Below are positions 1 to 8,346 of a DNA stretch of 64,000 bases, in pieces. A program made the position numbers and the translations under genes. The notes beneath the pieces were generated by a model. That model was not told the origin of the DNA, searched no databases, and saw only the letters and a program-made list of their open reading frames with translations. Every line of letters begins with the position of its first letter. The stretch's first letter is position 1. This DNA is from Cupriavidus pauculus (GTDB lineage: Bacteria; Pseudomonadota; Gammaproteobacteria; Burkholderiales; Burkholderiaceae). The stretch is taken from contig NZ_PJRP01000015.1 in NCBI RefSeq assembly GCF_002858765.1, positions 1-64,000 on the forward strand, in the 5' to 3' direction.

Positions 1-324
1 ACGGGTGGCTAATATCTGAACCGTCATGGAGATGCGGGGGCGCTCTTCATGACTTGTCTACCCGTTTCCGGAATGGAAACTTGACCCGCAGCGCAACTCC
101 GGTGCTGCGGGTTTTTTCTTTTGGGCGGCCGCCGGCCACGTGGTCGCCAGGTTGCGTTTCCGGCATTCCCATATTCCCGTCCGATCTTATGCAGAAAACG
201 TGCTTGGATCGATGAAACCATTCGTTCCGTTCAGAAGGCCCGGCCGGTAGCCTTTCTCCCTGACAGAAACCCCGTCCGATTCAGGCGGGGGCATTCACGA
301 CAACTCTGACGGGAGCAATTGAAC
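1..324. other. Gene-free upstream region of sbp
   Basis: No convincing coding region was found in the first 324 bases. The stretch holds a rho-independent terminator (85-117), probably ending a gene to the left of the window. A short hairpin follows in the likely 5' leader of sbp: CCCCGTC at 270-276 pairs with GGCGGGG at 284-290, with one T-G wobble and a 7-nt loop. It sits about 20 nt before the sbp ribosome-binding site. No clear sigma-70 promoter could be named; a CysB-dependent promoter is expected from the neighbours but not demonstrated. Confidence 0.5.
85..117 (+). terminator. Rho-independent terminator
   Basis: CCCGCAGC (85-92) pairs perfectly with GCTGCGGG (104-111) across an 11-nt loop and is followed by six T residues (112-117). 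It most likely ends transcription of a gene lying left of the window, insulating sbp. Confidence 0.85.
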
Positions 325-1332
325 ATGATTCGCAAGCTGGCCCTGGGCCTCGCAGTACTGTCCGCAATCGGCGCCGCACCGGCCGCCCTGGCCAATACCA
401 ACCTGCTGAACGTTTCCTATGACCCCACGCGCGAGTTGTACGTGGACGTGAACGCCGCGTTTGCCAAGGCCTACAAGGCGCAGGGCGGCGATACGGTGCA
501 GATTCGCCAGTCGCACGGCGGTTCGGGCAAGCAGGCCCGCTCGGTGATCGACGGCCTGGACGCCGACGTGGTCACGCTGGCGCTGGGCTACGACATCGAC
601 GCCATCGCCGAGAAGGGCCTGCTGAAGCCCGACTGGCAGAAGCGCCTGCCGCACAACGCATCGCCGTACACGTCGACGATCGTCTTCCTGGTGCGCAAGG
701 GCAACCCGAAACATATCAAGGACTGGAACGACCTGGTGAAGCCGGGCGTGCAGGTCATCACGCCGAATCCGAAGACGTCGGGCGGCGCCCGCTGGAACTA
801 CCTGGCCGCGTGGGGCTATGCGCTGCGTCAGCCGGGCGGCAATGAGGCCAAGGCGAAGGAATTCGTCGGCCAGCTGCTCAAGAACGTGCCGGTGCTGGAT
901 TCGGGCGCACGCGGCGCCACCACCACGTTTGTGGAGCGCGGCCTGGGCGATGTGCTGATCGCGTGGGAAAACGAAGCCATCCTGGCCATCAAGGAACTGG
1001 GTCCGGACAAGTTCGACATCGTGGCGCCGTCGGTCTCGATCCTGGCGGAGCCGCCGGTGGCCGTGGTGGACAAGGTGGTGGACAAGAAGGGCACGCGCAA
1101 GGCCGCCGAGGCCTACCTGCAGTTCCTGTACACCGACGAAGGCCAGGAGATCGCGGCGAAGAACTACTACCGCCCGATCTCGGAAAAGGTGGCTGCCAAG
1201 TACGCCGCCAACTTCCCGAAGGTGAAGCTGTTCACGATCGACGAAGTGTTCGGCGGCTGGGCCAAGGCCCAGAAGGCGCACTTTGCCGATGGCGGTTCGT
1301 TTGACCAGGTGTACCAGCCCGGCAAGCGGTAA
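325..1332 (+). CDS. sbp: Periplasmic sulfate-binding protein
   Basis: Solute-binding component of the sulfate/thiosulfate ABC importer; it captures sulfate in the periplasm and delivers it to CysTWA, encoded 6 kb downstream on the same strand. The 335-residue product starts with a Sec signal peptide (basic Met-Ile-Arg-Lys, hydrophobic core, likely cleavage after residue 23, Ala-Leu-Ala). The mature start [10 protein letters not shown] and the [13 protein letters not shown] block near residue 62 are hallmarks of the Sbp/CysP family. ATG 325 is chosen because GGGAG (311-315) lies 9 nt upstream; an in-frame TTG at 319 is possible but less well placed. It is separated from ssuA by 242 bases and may form its own unit. 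Length and motifs are normal for the family. Confidence 0.95.
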   Translation: MIRKLALGLAVLSAIGAAPAALANTNLLNVSYDPTRELYVDVNAAFAKAYKAQGGDTVQIRQSHGGSGKQARSVIDGLDADVVTLALGYDIDAIAEKGLLKPDWQKRLPHNASPYTSTIVFLVRKGNPKHIKDWNDLVKPGVQVITPNPKTSGGARWNYLAAWGYALRQPGGNEAKAKEFVGQLLKNVPVLDSGARGATTTFVERGLGDVLIAWENEAILAIKELGPDKFDIVAPSVSILAEPPVAVVDKVVDKKGTRKAAEAYLQFLYTDEGQEIAAKNYYRPISEKVAAKYAANFPKVKLFTIDEVFGGWAKAQKAHFADGGSFDQVYQPGKR

Positions 1333-1412
1333 TCACAGTGCCGGGGCGGCACCGGCCGATTGCGCCAGCGATCGTGTCCGCCGCCCCGGTGCGCCTGACG
1401 AAGGAGCCCGAG

Positions 1413-1472
1413 ATGTCCGCTGTTCTCGCTGTCCTGCCATCCCGCGTCGCCATGGGGCGATGTCCCGCCTGA
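1413..1472 (+). CDS. Possible 19-residue leader peptide before ssuA
   Basis: A short open frame begins at ATG 1413 with a strong ribosome-binding site, AAGGAG at 1401-1406, spaced 6 nt. It encodes 19 residues, MSAVLAVLPSRVAMGRCPA, with a single Cys three residues from the end, and stops 102 bases before ssuA. In other bacteria, short Cys-containing upstream ORFs control sulfur-assimilation genes by attenuation or ribosome stalling; that parallel is inference. A small hairpin (CGGCA/TGCCG around an 8-nt loop) lies between its stop and ssuA. No homologue is recognised, and it could be a chance frame, but the ribosome-binding site is better than that of several real genes nearby. Confidence 0.4.
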   Translation: MSAVLAVLPSRVAMGRCPA

Positions 1473-1574
1473 CCTGAAGTTTCTCCAACGCATGACGTTC
1501 TTGCATGCCGCGCGATGCGCCGGCAGGGCGTCGTGCCGCCATCGAATCCGAAATTCTCCCTTCAGGAACCCGAT

Positions 1575-2594
1575 ATGACATCGTTCCAACCGCTTTCCCT
1601 GCGCCGGCGCCTGCTGCTGGGCGCGCTCGTGGTGGCCACCGGCCTGTCTTACGGCCTGCTGGCCAAGCCGGCCCAGGCGCAGTCGCAGACCGTGAATCCG
1701 AAGCAGTTGCGCATCGGCTATCAGAAGTACGGCACGCTGACGCTGCTCAAGGCGCGCGGCACGCTGGAAAAGCGCCTGGCGCAGCAGGGCATCACCGTGA
1801 AGTGGACCGAATTCCCGGCCGGCCCGCAGTTGCTGGAAGGCCTGAACGTGGGCGCCATCGATTTTGGCACCGTGGGCGAGGCGCCGCCGATCTTCGCGCA
1901 GGCCGCCGGGGCGCAACTGGCCTACATCGGCAATGAGCCGCCGGCCCCTACGTCCGAAGCCATCGTCGTACCGAAGACCTCGACGCTGAAGTCCGTGGCC
2001 GACCTGCGCGGCAAGCGCGTGGCGCTGAACAAGGGCTCGAACGTCCACTACCTGCTGGTGCGCCAGCTGGAAAAGGCCGGCATCCCCTGGAGCGAGATCC
2101 AGCCCGTCTACCTGCCGCCCGCCGACGCCCGCGCGGCCTTCGAGCGCGGCGCCGTGGACGCCTGGGTGATCTGGGACCCGTTCCTGGCCGCCGCCGAAAA
2201 ACAGCTCGATGCCCGCGTGCTGGCCGATGGCCGCACCGCCGACGGCAAGAACCTGGTCAGCAACCATCAGTTCTACCTGGCGTCGCGTCCCTATGCGAAT
2301 GCCCGCCCCGACGTCGTGAACGTGATCCTCGACGAACTGGCGCAGCTGGGCCAGTGGGCCGAGAAAAATCCCAAGGACGCCACGCAGTTTCTGGCGAAGG
2401 AAACCGGGCTTGACCCGAGCGTGCTCGACCTTGCTGTTTCAAGATTTTCCTATGGCGCGAAGCCGGTCACGGCCAGTGTGCTGGCCGAACAGCAGCGCAT
2501 TGCCGACGCCTTTGTGACGCTGAAGCTGATTCCGAAACCGATCAAGGTGGCCGATGCTGCCTGGCAACCGCCGGCCGCCACGGCGCAACGCTGA
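1575..2594 (+). CDS. ssuA: Aliphatic sulfonate-binding protein SsuA
   Basis: Periplasmic binding protein of the alkanesulfonate ABC transporter, supplying organosulfonates as a sulfur source. The 339-residue product has a signal peptide (RRR then a hydrophobic core, cleavage near residue 35 after Ala-Gln-Ala). A NMT1/SsuA-type fold follows, with the characteristic LRIGYQKYGTL start, the EFPAGPQLLEGLNVGAIDFG segment and GKRVALNKGSNVHYLL. ATG 1575 is preceded by AGGAA (1564-1568) at 6 nt; a start 60 bases upstream would add a non-signal-like tail and has no such site. It leads the ssuA-ssuD-ssuC-ssuB run. The flavin reductase gene ssuE, which precedes ssuA in E. coli, is not present. Confidence 0.95.
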   Translation: MTSFQPLSLRRRLLLGALVVATGLSYGLLAKPAQAQSQTVNPKQLRIGYQKYGTLTLLKARGTLEKRLAQQGITVKWTEFPAGPQLLEGLNVGAIDFGTVGEAPPIFAQAAGAQLAYIGNEPPAPTSEAIVVPKTSTLKSVADLRGKRVALNKGSNVHYLLVRQLEKAGIPWSEIQPVYLPPADARAAFERGAVDAWVIWDPFLAAAEKQLDARVLADGRTADGKNLVSNHQFYLASRPYANARPDVVNVILDELAQLGQWAEKNPKDATQFLAKETGLDPSVLDLAVSRFSYGAKPVTASVLAEQQRIADAFVTLKLIPKPIKVADAAWQPPAATAQR

Positions 2595-2662
2595 ATCGGT
2601 GAATCGCTGAATAGCCGAATCGCCAAGGCGGCGCATCGCAACCGATAAAAGAGAGGCTCGAC

Positions 2663-3826
2663 ATGCAAGTTTTCTGGTTCATCCCCACCCACGGCGACAG
2701 CCGCTACCTGGGCACGTCCGAAGGGGCACGCGAAGTCAATTTCGACTACCTGAAGCAGATCGCCGTGGCCGCCGACACGCTGGGCTACGAAGGCGTGCTG
2801 ATTCCCACGGGCCGCTCGTGCGAAGACCCGTGGGTGGCTGCATCGGCGCTGGCAGCCGTGACGCGCCAGCTCAAGTTCCTGGTGGCCGTGCGGCCGGGCT
2901 TGATGACGCCGACGCTGGCCGCGCGCATGGCCGCCACCTTCGACCGCGTGTCGGGCGGCCGCCTGCTCGTGAACCTGGTGACCGGCGGCGATGTGGCCGA
3001 ACTGGAAGGCGACGGGCTGTTCCTCGACCACGCGGCGCGCTACGAGGCATCGTCCGAGTTCATCCGGGTCTGGCGCGACGTGCTGGCGGCCAGCCACGAC
3101 AACGGCGACATCAGCTTTGAAGGCAAGCACATCACGGTGAAGGGTGCCCGCGTGCTGTACCCGCCGGTGCAGCGCCCGCATCCGCCGGTCTATTTCGGCG
3201 GATCGTCGGCGGCCGCGCACGACCTGGCCGCCGAGCAGGTGGAGGCCTACCTGACCTGGGGCGAGCCGCCGGCCGAGGTGGCGAAGAAGATCGCCGACGT
3301 GCGCGCCCGTGCCGCGAAGCATGGCCGCACGGTGCGCTTCGGCATCCGCCTGCACGTGATCGTGCGCGAAACCGAAGCGGCGGCGTGGGCCGCCGCCGAC
3401 GAACTGATCAGCCGGCTCGACGACGACACCGTGGCGCGCGCCCAGGCCGTCTTCGCGAAGATGGATTCCGAAGGCCAGCGCCGCATGGCCGCGCTGCATG
3501 CGGGCGGTGCCAGGCGGACGCGCGAGGCGCTGGAAATCAGTCCGAACCTGTGGGCCGGCGTGGGTCTGGTGCGCGGTGGCGCAGGCACGGCCCTGGTGGG
3601 CGATCCGCAGACCGTAGCGGCACGCATGGAGGAATACGCGGCGCTGGGCATCGACACGTTCATTTTCTCGGGCTATCCGCACCTGGAAGAGGCGTACCGG
3701 TTTGCCGAGCTGGTTTTCCCGCTGCTGTCGCGCTCGGTGCGCGACAAGCTGCCCGGTCAGGTGCTGTCGGGCCCGTTTGGCGAAGTGATGGCCACCGGCA
3801 TCGTGCCGCGGGCGTCGCAGAGCTGA
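2663..3826 (+). CDS. ssuD: FMNH2-dependent alkanesulfonate monooxygenase SsuD
   Basis: Cytoplasmic flavin-dependent enzyme that cleaves alkanesulfonates to aldehyde and sulfite using FMNH2 and O2. The 387-residue product is the usual family length. The bacterial luciferase-like TIM barrel is recognised from [17 protein letters not shown] at the start, the RSCEDPW block (Cys53, aligning with the E. coli active-site Cys54), [13 protein letters not shown], and the [14 protein letters not shown] stretch carrying the catalytic Arg. The start has GAGAGG 6 nt upstream. It lies between ssuA (68 nt) and ssuC (13 nt), so co-transcription is likely. FMNH2 must come from a reductase encoded elsewhere, because no ssuE is in the window. 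Confidence 0.97.
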   Translation: MQVFWFIPTHGDSRYLGTSEGAREVNFDYLKQIAVAADTLGYEGVLIPTGRSCEDPWVAASALAAVTRQLKFLVAVRPGLMTPTLAARMAATFDRVSGGRLLVNLVTGGDVAELEGDGLFLDHAARYEASSEFIRVWRDVLAASHDNGDISFEGKHITVKGARVLYPPVQRPHPPVYFGGSSAAAHDLAAEQVEAYLTWGEPPAEVAKKIADVRARAAKHGRTVRFGIRLHVIVRETEAAAWAAADELISRLDDDTVARAQAVFAKMDSEGQRRMAALHAGGARRTREALEISPNLWAGVGLVRGGAGTALVGDPQTVAARMEEYAALGIDTFIFSGYPHLEEAYRFAELVFPLLSRSVRDKLPGQVLSGPFGEVMATGIVPRASQS

Positions 3827-3839
3827 GGAGAGGGCAACC

Positions 3840-4733
3840 ATGACGACTCTTTCATCGAACAACGCGGCCGACAACGCGGCCGACAACGCCGCGAACAGGA
3901 CCGCGAAGACGGCCGCGAGCAAGGCCGCTAACACCGCCGCGAACAAGGCCGCCAACACCGCCACGAAGAAAACCGTGGCGCAGGCGGTGGCGCCGTGGAT
4001 CGTGCCGGTGCTGCTGATCGTGGTCTGGCAGGCCGCGTCGCAACTGGGCTGGCTCTCGAACCGGGTGTTGCCGGCACCGCTGGCCGTGGTGGAGGCGGCG
4101 TGGTCGCTGGCCGTATCCGGCGAGCTGTGGCGCCACGTCTGGGTCAGCACCTGGCGGGCGCTGATCGGCCTGGCCGTGGGCGGCGGGCTTGGCCTGGCGC
4201 TGGGCCTGCTGACCGGCACATTCCGCACGGCGGCCACGCTGCTAGACAGCACGCTGCAGATGGTGCGCAACATCCCCACGCTGGCGCTGATTCCGCTGGT
4301 GATCCTGTGGTTCGGCATCGACGAAACGGCCAAGCTGTTCCTGGTGGCGCTGGGCGTGTTCTTTCCGGTGTACCTGAACACGTACCACGGCATCCGCGCG
4401 GTGGACCCGGGCCTGGTGGAGATGGCGCGCAGCTATGGCCTGTCGGGCTGGCGCCTGTATCGCGAGGTGATCCTGCCCGGCGCGCTGCCGAACATCCTGG
4501 TGGGCGTGCGGTTTTCGCTGGGCCTGATGTGGGTGATCCTGATCGTGGCCGAGACCATTTCGGCGCAGTCGGGCATTGGCTATATGACGATGAATGCGCG
4601 CGAATTCCTGCAGACCGACGTGGTGCTGGTCGGCATCCTGCTCTACGCGCTGCTGGGCAAGCTGGCCGATGTGCTGTCGCGCGCGCTGGAGCGCTTCTGG
4701 CTGCGCTGGCATCCGGGCTACCAGACCAACTGA
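3840..4733 (+). CDS. ssuC: Sulfonate ABC transporter permease SsuC
   Basis: Inner-membrane permease of the sulfonate importer (binding-protein-dependent transport family). The 297-residue product has about six hydrophobic segments starting near residue 52 and the EAA loop EMARSYGLSGWRLYREVILP that contacts the ATPase. The first roughly 45 residues are unusual: a low-complexity run of tetrapeptides (NAAD, NAAN, KAAN, TAAN) encoded by a 12-bp tandem array (3861-3968). The start at 3840 is supported by GGAGAGGG just upstream, so the repeat is probably translated as a cytoplasmic N-terminal tail. It follows ssuD by 13 nt and precedes ssuB by 15 nt. Confidence 0.95.
   Translation: MTTLSSNNAADNAADNAANRTAKTAASKAANTAANKAANTATKKTVAQAVAPWIVPVLLIVVWQAASQLGWLSNRVLPAPLAVVEAAWSLAVSGELWRHVWVSTWRALIGLAVGGGLGLALGLLTGTFRTAATLLDSTLQMVRNIPTLALIPLVILWFGIDETAKLFLVALGVFFPVYLNTYHGIRAVDPGLVEMARSYGLSGWRLYREVILPGALPNILVGVRFSLGLMWVILIVAETISAQSGIGYMTMNAREFLQTDVVLVGILLYALLGKLADVLSRALERFWLRWHPGYQTN
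3861..3968 (+). repeat. 12-bp tandem repeat, nine units, inside ssuC
   Basis: Nine consecutive 12-base units of the type AACGCGGCCGAC or AAGGCCGCCAAC encode four-residue units NAAD, NAAD, NAAN, RTAK, TAAS, KAAN, TAAN, KAAN, TATK. The reading frame is kept throughout. The array makes the hydrophilic N-terminal tail of the permease, and unit number could vary by replication slippage without breaking the frame. Confidence 0.85.
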
Positions 4734-4748
4734 CAAGGAGAGATCCCC

Positions 4749-5666
4749 ATGCAAACGCTATTTCCCGTGGAACTGGCCGCGCTGGCGTGGGCCGAGCGCG
4801 ATCTGGCCCGGCGCGACCTTGCGCGACGCGAGGCGGCGGCCGAACAGCGCCAGGCGCCGGCAGCCGGTGGCATTGCGCTGCGCGTGCAGCAGGTGGTCAA
4901 GCGTTACAACGGACGGGAGGTGCTGCATGGCATCGACCTGGACGTGACGCCGGGCGAGTTCGTCGCCATCGTCGGACGCAGCGGTTGCGGCAAGAGCACG
5001 CTGCTGCGGCTGGTGGCCGGGCTGGAGCCGGCCGACGACGGCGCCGTGCTGCTCGATCATCAGCAAGGGCGCCAGCTCGATCGCCAGCAAAGCCGAACCT
5101 TGCAGGACAGTATCCGCGTGATGTTCCAGGATGCACGGCTGTTGCCTTGGAAGCGTGTACTCGACAACGTTGCGCTGGGCCTGCCGCGCGACCGCCGCGC
5201 CGATGCCGCCGCCGTGCTGGCGCAGGTGGGGCTGGCCGAGCGTGCCGACGAATGGCCTGCGCGCCTGTCGGGTGGGCAGCGCCAGCGCGTGGCCCTGGCG
5301 CGTGCGCTGGTCCACCATCCGCGCCTGCTGCTGCTGGACGAGCCGCTGGGCGCGCTCGATGCGCTGACCCGCATCGACATGCAGGCGCTGATCGAATCGC
5401 TGTGGCGCCGACTCGGTTTCACGGCGCTACTCGTCACACACGATGTATCGGAGGCCATTGCGCTGGCCGATCGCGTGGTGCTGATCGAGGATGGCCACAT
5501 CGCACTGGACCAGCGCGTGGCGCTTGACCGTCCGCGCCAGCGCGGAACGGCGGCGTTTGCGCAACTCGAAGACACCGTCCTGCGCCGCGTGATGCGGCAG
5601 TCATCGACAGTGTCTGCATCATCAACGAATCTTCACGCCCGGCCCGCCGAGGAGCTTCTATCATGA
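4749..5666 (+). CDS. ssuB: Sulfonate ABC transporter ATPase SsuB
   Basis: Nucleotide-binding subunit that powers the SsuABC sulfonate importer. Of its 305 residues, the first 45 or so form a charged Ala/Arg-rich extension with a [10 protein letters not shown] duplication. Then come Walker [10 protein letters not shown] (near residue 76), the Q-loop in [11 protein letters not shown], the signature [15 protein letters not shown], Walker [13 protein letters not shown] and the switch His in [13 protein letters not shown] 4749 has AAGGAGAG upstream. The C-terminus carries a Ser/Thr-rich tail. The stop overlaps an ATG at 5663 that opens a 25-codon frame into the next gene. Confidence 0.95.
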   Translation: MQTLFPVELAALAWAERDLARRDLARREAAAEQRQAPAAGGIALRVQQVVKRYNGREVLHGIDLDVTPGEFVAIVGRSGCGKSTLLRLVAGLEPADDGAVLLDHQQGRQLDRQQSRTLQDSIRVMFQDARLLPWKRVLDNVALGLPRDRRADAAAVLAQVGLAERADEWPARLSGGQRQRVALARALVHHPRLLLLDEPLGALDALTRIDMQALIESLWRRLGFTALLVTHDVSEAIALADRVVLIEDGHIALDQRVALDRPRQRGTAAFAQLEDTVLRRVMRQSSTVSASSTNLHARPAEELLS

Positions 5667-5693
5667 GCAATCAGGCGAACCGCGCGTACCGAC

Positions 5694-6521
5694 ATGGACC
5701 TCACCATGACCCACGCTTCCGCACTCGAACACTACCTTGAAACGCTCCCGCGCGAGCCCGTGCCCGGCCGCGAGCTGTGGCGCGACGCGCGCGGGCAGGT
5801 GCAGGGCCAGTACTTCAACTGCTCGCTGACCAGCGCGTTCGAGCCCCTGGTGACCCTGGCCGACCGCGAGGTGGTGGCCCACGAGGGCTCCATCCGCACC
5901 TATGCCGACGATGGCGTGGGGCTGGCCGCCTGGAAGCTGTTCGCGATGGCGGCCGACGATGCGTCGCTGGTGTCGCTGGACCGCCTGTCGCGGCTGGTGC
6001 ATGCGATGAACTACTTCGCGGCGCATGGCGCGCACAAGCTCGTGCTCAACGTGCACAACCGCCTGCTGGCGGCCGTGGCCGACGACCACGGCGCGGCATT
6101 CCGGCGCGCACTGGAGTCTCTGGGCCTGCCCGTGGACCGCTTCGTGATCCAGGTGCCTGCCAGTGCCAATGACGACTTGCCACTGCTGCTGCACGTGGTG
6201 GGCAACTATCGCCGCAACGGGTTTGCCGTGAGCCTGCAGGCGTCCGACCCGGCCGAGGCCGGCGCGCTGATGGCGCATGCGTTGCCCGACTGGCTCAAGC
6301 TCGACATGCGTCGTATCTGGACCGACCGCCAGCTTGCCGGCCTGCGTGCCAGCGCCGACGGCACCGGTGTCACGCTGATCGGCCGGCGGCTGCAGAACGA
6401 CGAAGCCGTGGAGCGGCTGCAGAACGCGGGCATCGCGCTGGGGCAGGGCGAGGCCGTAGCCGGCGGCCCGGTGCCGGCACGGCATTTGCGGGAACCGATC
6501 CAGAGCGGCAGTGCGTCATAG
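5694..6521 (+). CDS. Degenerate EAL-domain protein
   Basis: The 275-residue protein reads as a full-length EAL fold with most catalytic residues lost. FEPLVTLADREVVAHEGSIR aligns with the family's opening block, with EGS in place of EAL. LVLNVHNRLL keeps the metal-binding Asn. LKLDMRRI matches the L-K-x-D strand, and the final LGQGEAVAGG matches the QGY loop. The ELTES Glu, the DDFGTG loop and the EGVE Glu are all missing (VIQVPAS, SLQASDP, IGRRLQ). Hydrolysis of cyclic-di-GMP is therefore not expected; sensing or protein binding is more likely. It lies directly after ssuB in the sulfur locus. The start is uncertain: ATG 5694 or 5706, neither with a clear ribosome site, perhaps translated by coupling to ssuB or to a short frame at 5663. 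Confidence 0.75.
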   Translation: MDLTMTHASALEHYLETLPREPVPGRELWRDARGQVQGQYFNCSLTSAFEPLVTLADREVVAHEGSIRTYADDGVGLAAWKLFAMAADDASLVSLDRLSRLVHAMNYFAAHGAHKLVLNVHNRLLAAVADDHGAAFRRALESLGLPVDRFVIQVPASANDDLPLLLHVVGNYRRNGFAVSLQASDPAEAGALMAHALPDWLKLDMRRIWTDRQLAGLRASADGTGVTLIGRRLQNDEAVERLQNAGIALGQGEAVAGGPVPARHLREPIQSGSAS

Positions 6522-6635
6522 GCGGCATCGCCCTCGCAGTACCCAGGTGCAACGAGCCGGCAACTGGCCGGCAACAAGAAGCGCAACGCGCAATACCCAT
6601 AAGACTTGAACAATCGCAGCTGAGAAGGAGAGCGT

Positions 6636-7301
6636 ATGGCGGCATCGACTCTATCGGGCGGTGTCGCGCGGCTGGAAGTGCCGCGCGGCCTGCAGATTCT
6701 GACCGTACCGGGCCTGCATGGCAGCGGGCCCGCGCATTGGCAAAGCCGTTGGGAAGGGCTGTACCCGGACTGGCAGCGCATCGAGCAGCACGACTGGGGA
6801 CGCCCCAGCCTGCCGCTGTGGGCCGAACGTGTCTCGGAAGGCGTGTCGCGCGCGCTGCGCGTGGCATCGCGCGGCGCGGTGCTGGTGGCGCACAGCTTCG
6901 GCTGCCTGGCCACGCTGCGCCAGGCGTCGCTGGACCCGGTCGGCATTGCCGGCGCGCTGCTGGTGGCCCCGGCCGATCCGGACAAGTTCGGCGTGGGCGC
7001 CTTGCTGCCCACCTGGCGGCTGCCATTCCCGACCGTGCTGGTGGCCAGCACCAATGACCCATGGATGTCGCAGCGCACCGCGTTCAGCTGGGGCACCCTG
7101 TGGGGCAGCGAACTGGTGGATGCGGGGGCGCTCGGCCATATCAATGCCGATTCCCGCCTCGACGAATGGCCGGCCGGCCAGGCCTTGCTCGCCACTTTGC
7201 TGCAACGGATCGACTCGAAGGGACGTATTCTGCACCTTGGAGACGGTTCGGACACCTGGGAGGCGTCCGCGGAGGTCGCCCAGACATCGCCTTATATCTA
7301 A
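6636..7301 (+). CDS. RBBP9/YdeN-family alpha/beta hydrolase
   Basis: Small serine hydrolase of 221 residues. The family pattern is clear: ILTVPGLHGSGPAHWQSRWE near the start, nucleophile elbow AHSFG (Ser in G/A-H-S-x-G), an acid in ASTNDPWM and a catalytic His in GHINADSRLDEW. This is typical of RBBP9/YdeN proteins, whose substrates are mostly unknown. GAGAAGGAGAG directly precedes ATG 6636. It lies between the ssu genes and cysTWA, 114 bases after the EAL-like gene, so it may be expressed with the sulfur genes; a link to organosulfur or ester breakdown is only inferred. The 108 bases downstream hold the cysT leader. Confidence 0.85.
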   Translation: MAASTLSGGVARLEVPRGLQILTVPGLHGSGPAHWQSRWEGLYPDWQRIEQHDWGRPSLPLWAERVSEGVSRALRVASRGAVLVAHSFGCLATLRQASLDPVGIAGALLVAPADPDKFGVGALLPTWRLPFPTVLVASTNDPWMSQRTAFSWGTLWGSELVDAGALGHINADSRLDEWPAGQALLATLLQRIDSKGRILHLGDGSDTWEASAEVAQTSPYI

Positions 7302-7360
7302 AACGTCTAAGAAAATTCGGAAAGATTCGTTCTGTTTATAAGGGCGCATCTGCAAAATTT

Positions 7361-7405
7361 GTCTCGTACACCGGCGCCTTATGCGCCGGTTTCATAAGAC
7401 GAGAC
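7361..7405 (+). promoter_or_regulatory. Nested hairpin in the cysT leader
   Basis: An inner stem ACCGGCGC (7370-7377) pairs with GCGCCGGT (7383-7390) across a 5-nt loop. It is enclosed by an outer stem GTCTCGT (7361-7367) pairing with ACGAGAC (7399-7405). The outer 3' arm ends 4 nt before the cysT ATG and covers the only purine-rich stretch available as a ribosome-binding site. A TATAAG hexamer at 7337-7342 could be the -10 box, placing this structure in the 5' leader. The structure suggests control of cysT translation, but no known riboswitch class is recognised. Confidence 0.5.
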
Positions 7406-7409
7406 ACGC

Positions 7410-8345
7410 ATGCCTTCCTCGATTTCCCTGGCGGACGCGCCCCCGCCGACGGCCAGTGCCGCGCCCCTGCGCGTGGCGCCGGCCCAGCGCTTTACCGTGT
7501 TGCCGGGCTTCGGGCTGTCGCTTGGCTTCACCATCTTCTACCTGACCCTGATTGTCCTGATCCCGCTGTCGGCGGTGTTCCTGAAGACTTTCACGCTGAG
7601 CTGGGATGGCTTCTGGACGACGGTAAGCAATCCGCGCGTGGTGGCGTCGCTGGAACTGAGCTTTGGCGCGTCGCTGATCGCGGCCATCATCAACACGGCG
7701 TTCGGACTGATCGTGGCCTGGGTGCTGGTGCGCTACCGCTTCTTCGGCAAGCGCTTTATCGATGCGCTGGTGGACCTGCCGTTCGCGCTGCCCACCGCCG
7801 TGGCCGGTATTGCGCTGACCGCGCTGTTTGCCGGCAATGGCTGGATCGGCCGCTGGCTGGAGCCGCACGGCATCAAGGTGGCGTTCACGCCGCTGGGCGT
7901 GGTGGTGGCGCTGACGTTCATCGGCCTGCCGTTCGTGGTGCGCACGGTGCAGCCGGTGCTGGAAGACGTGGAGCGCGAACTGGAGGAAGCGGCGGCCAGC
8001 CTGGGCGCGTCGCGCCTGCAGACGTTCGGGCGCGTGATCCTGCCGGCCATCCTGCCGGCGCTGCTGACCGGCTTTGCGCTGTCGTTCGCGCGTGCCACCG
8101 GCGAGTACGGATCGGTGGTGTTCATCTCCGGCAACATGCCGATGGTGTCCGAGATCGCGCCGCTGATGATCTATTCAAAGCTGGAGCAGTACGACTATGC
8201 CGGCGCCACGGCGGTGGCCGTGGTGATGCTGGTGATCTCGTTCGTGCTGCTGCTGTTGATCAACCTGCTGCAGGCCTGGACGCGCCGCCACCAGACCGGT
8301 GCCCGCGCTGCCGCGCTGCCTGACGGCAACCCGGAGGCAAACTGA
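7410..8345 (+). CDS. cysT: Sulfate/thiosulfate ABC permease CysT (CysU)
   Basis: One of two inner-membrane permease subunits of the sulfate/thiosulfate importer. The 311-residue product has six predicted hydrophobic segments starting near residue 32 ([20 protein letters not shown]) and the EAA loop [23 protein letters not shown]. The [18 protein letters not shown] block is characteristic of CysT. The ribosome-binding site is weak and lies within the outer arm of the leader hairpin. It is followed by cysW with a 1-base gap between stop and start, and forms the operon cysT-cysW-cysA-cysB. Confidence 0.96.
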   Translation: MPSSISLADAPPPTASAAPLRVAPAQRFTVLPGFGLSLGFTIFYLTLIVLIPLSAVFLKTFTLSWDGFWTTVSNPRVVASLELSFGASLIAAIINTAFGLIVAWVLVRYRFFGKRFIDALVDLPFALPTAVAGIALTALFAGNGWIGRWLEPHGIKVAFTPLGVVVALTFIGLPFVVRTVQPVLEDVERELEEAAASLGASRLQTFGRVILPAILPALLTGFALSFARATGEYGSVVFISGNMPMVSEIAPLMIYSKLEQYDYAGATAVAVVMLVISFVLLLLINLLQAWTRRHQTGARAAALPDGNPEAN

Positions 8346-8346
8346 C

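Noticed and set aside
189-250. Short frames (one with a Cys) in the sbp leader
   Set aside because: Neither has a convincing ribosome-binding site, unlike the frame before ssuA.
2450-4393. A 647-codon open frame on the - strand
   Set aside because: It is antisense to ssuA, ssuD and ssuC, shows no family motif and includes the reversed 12-bp repeat as AL/AV runs.
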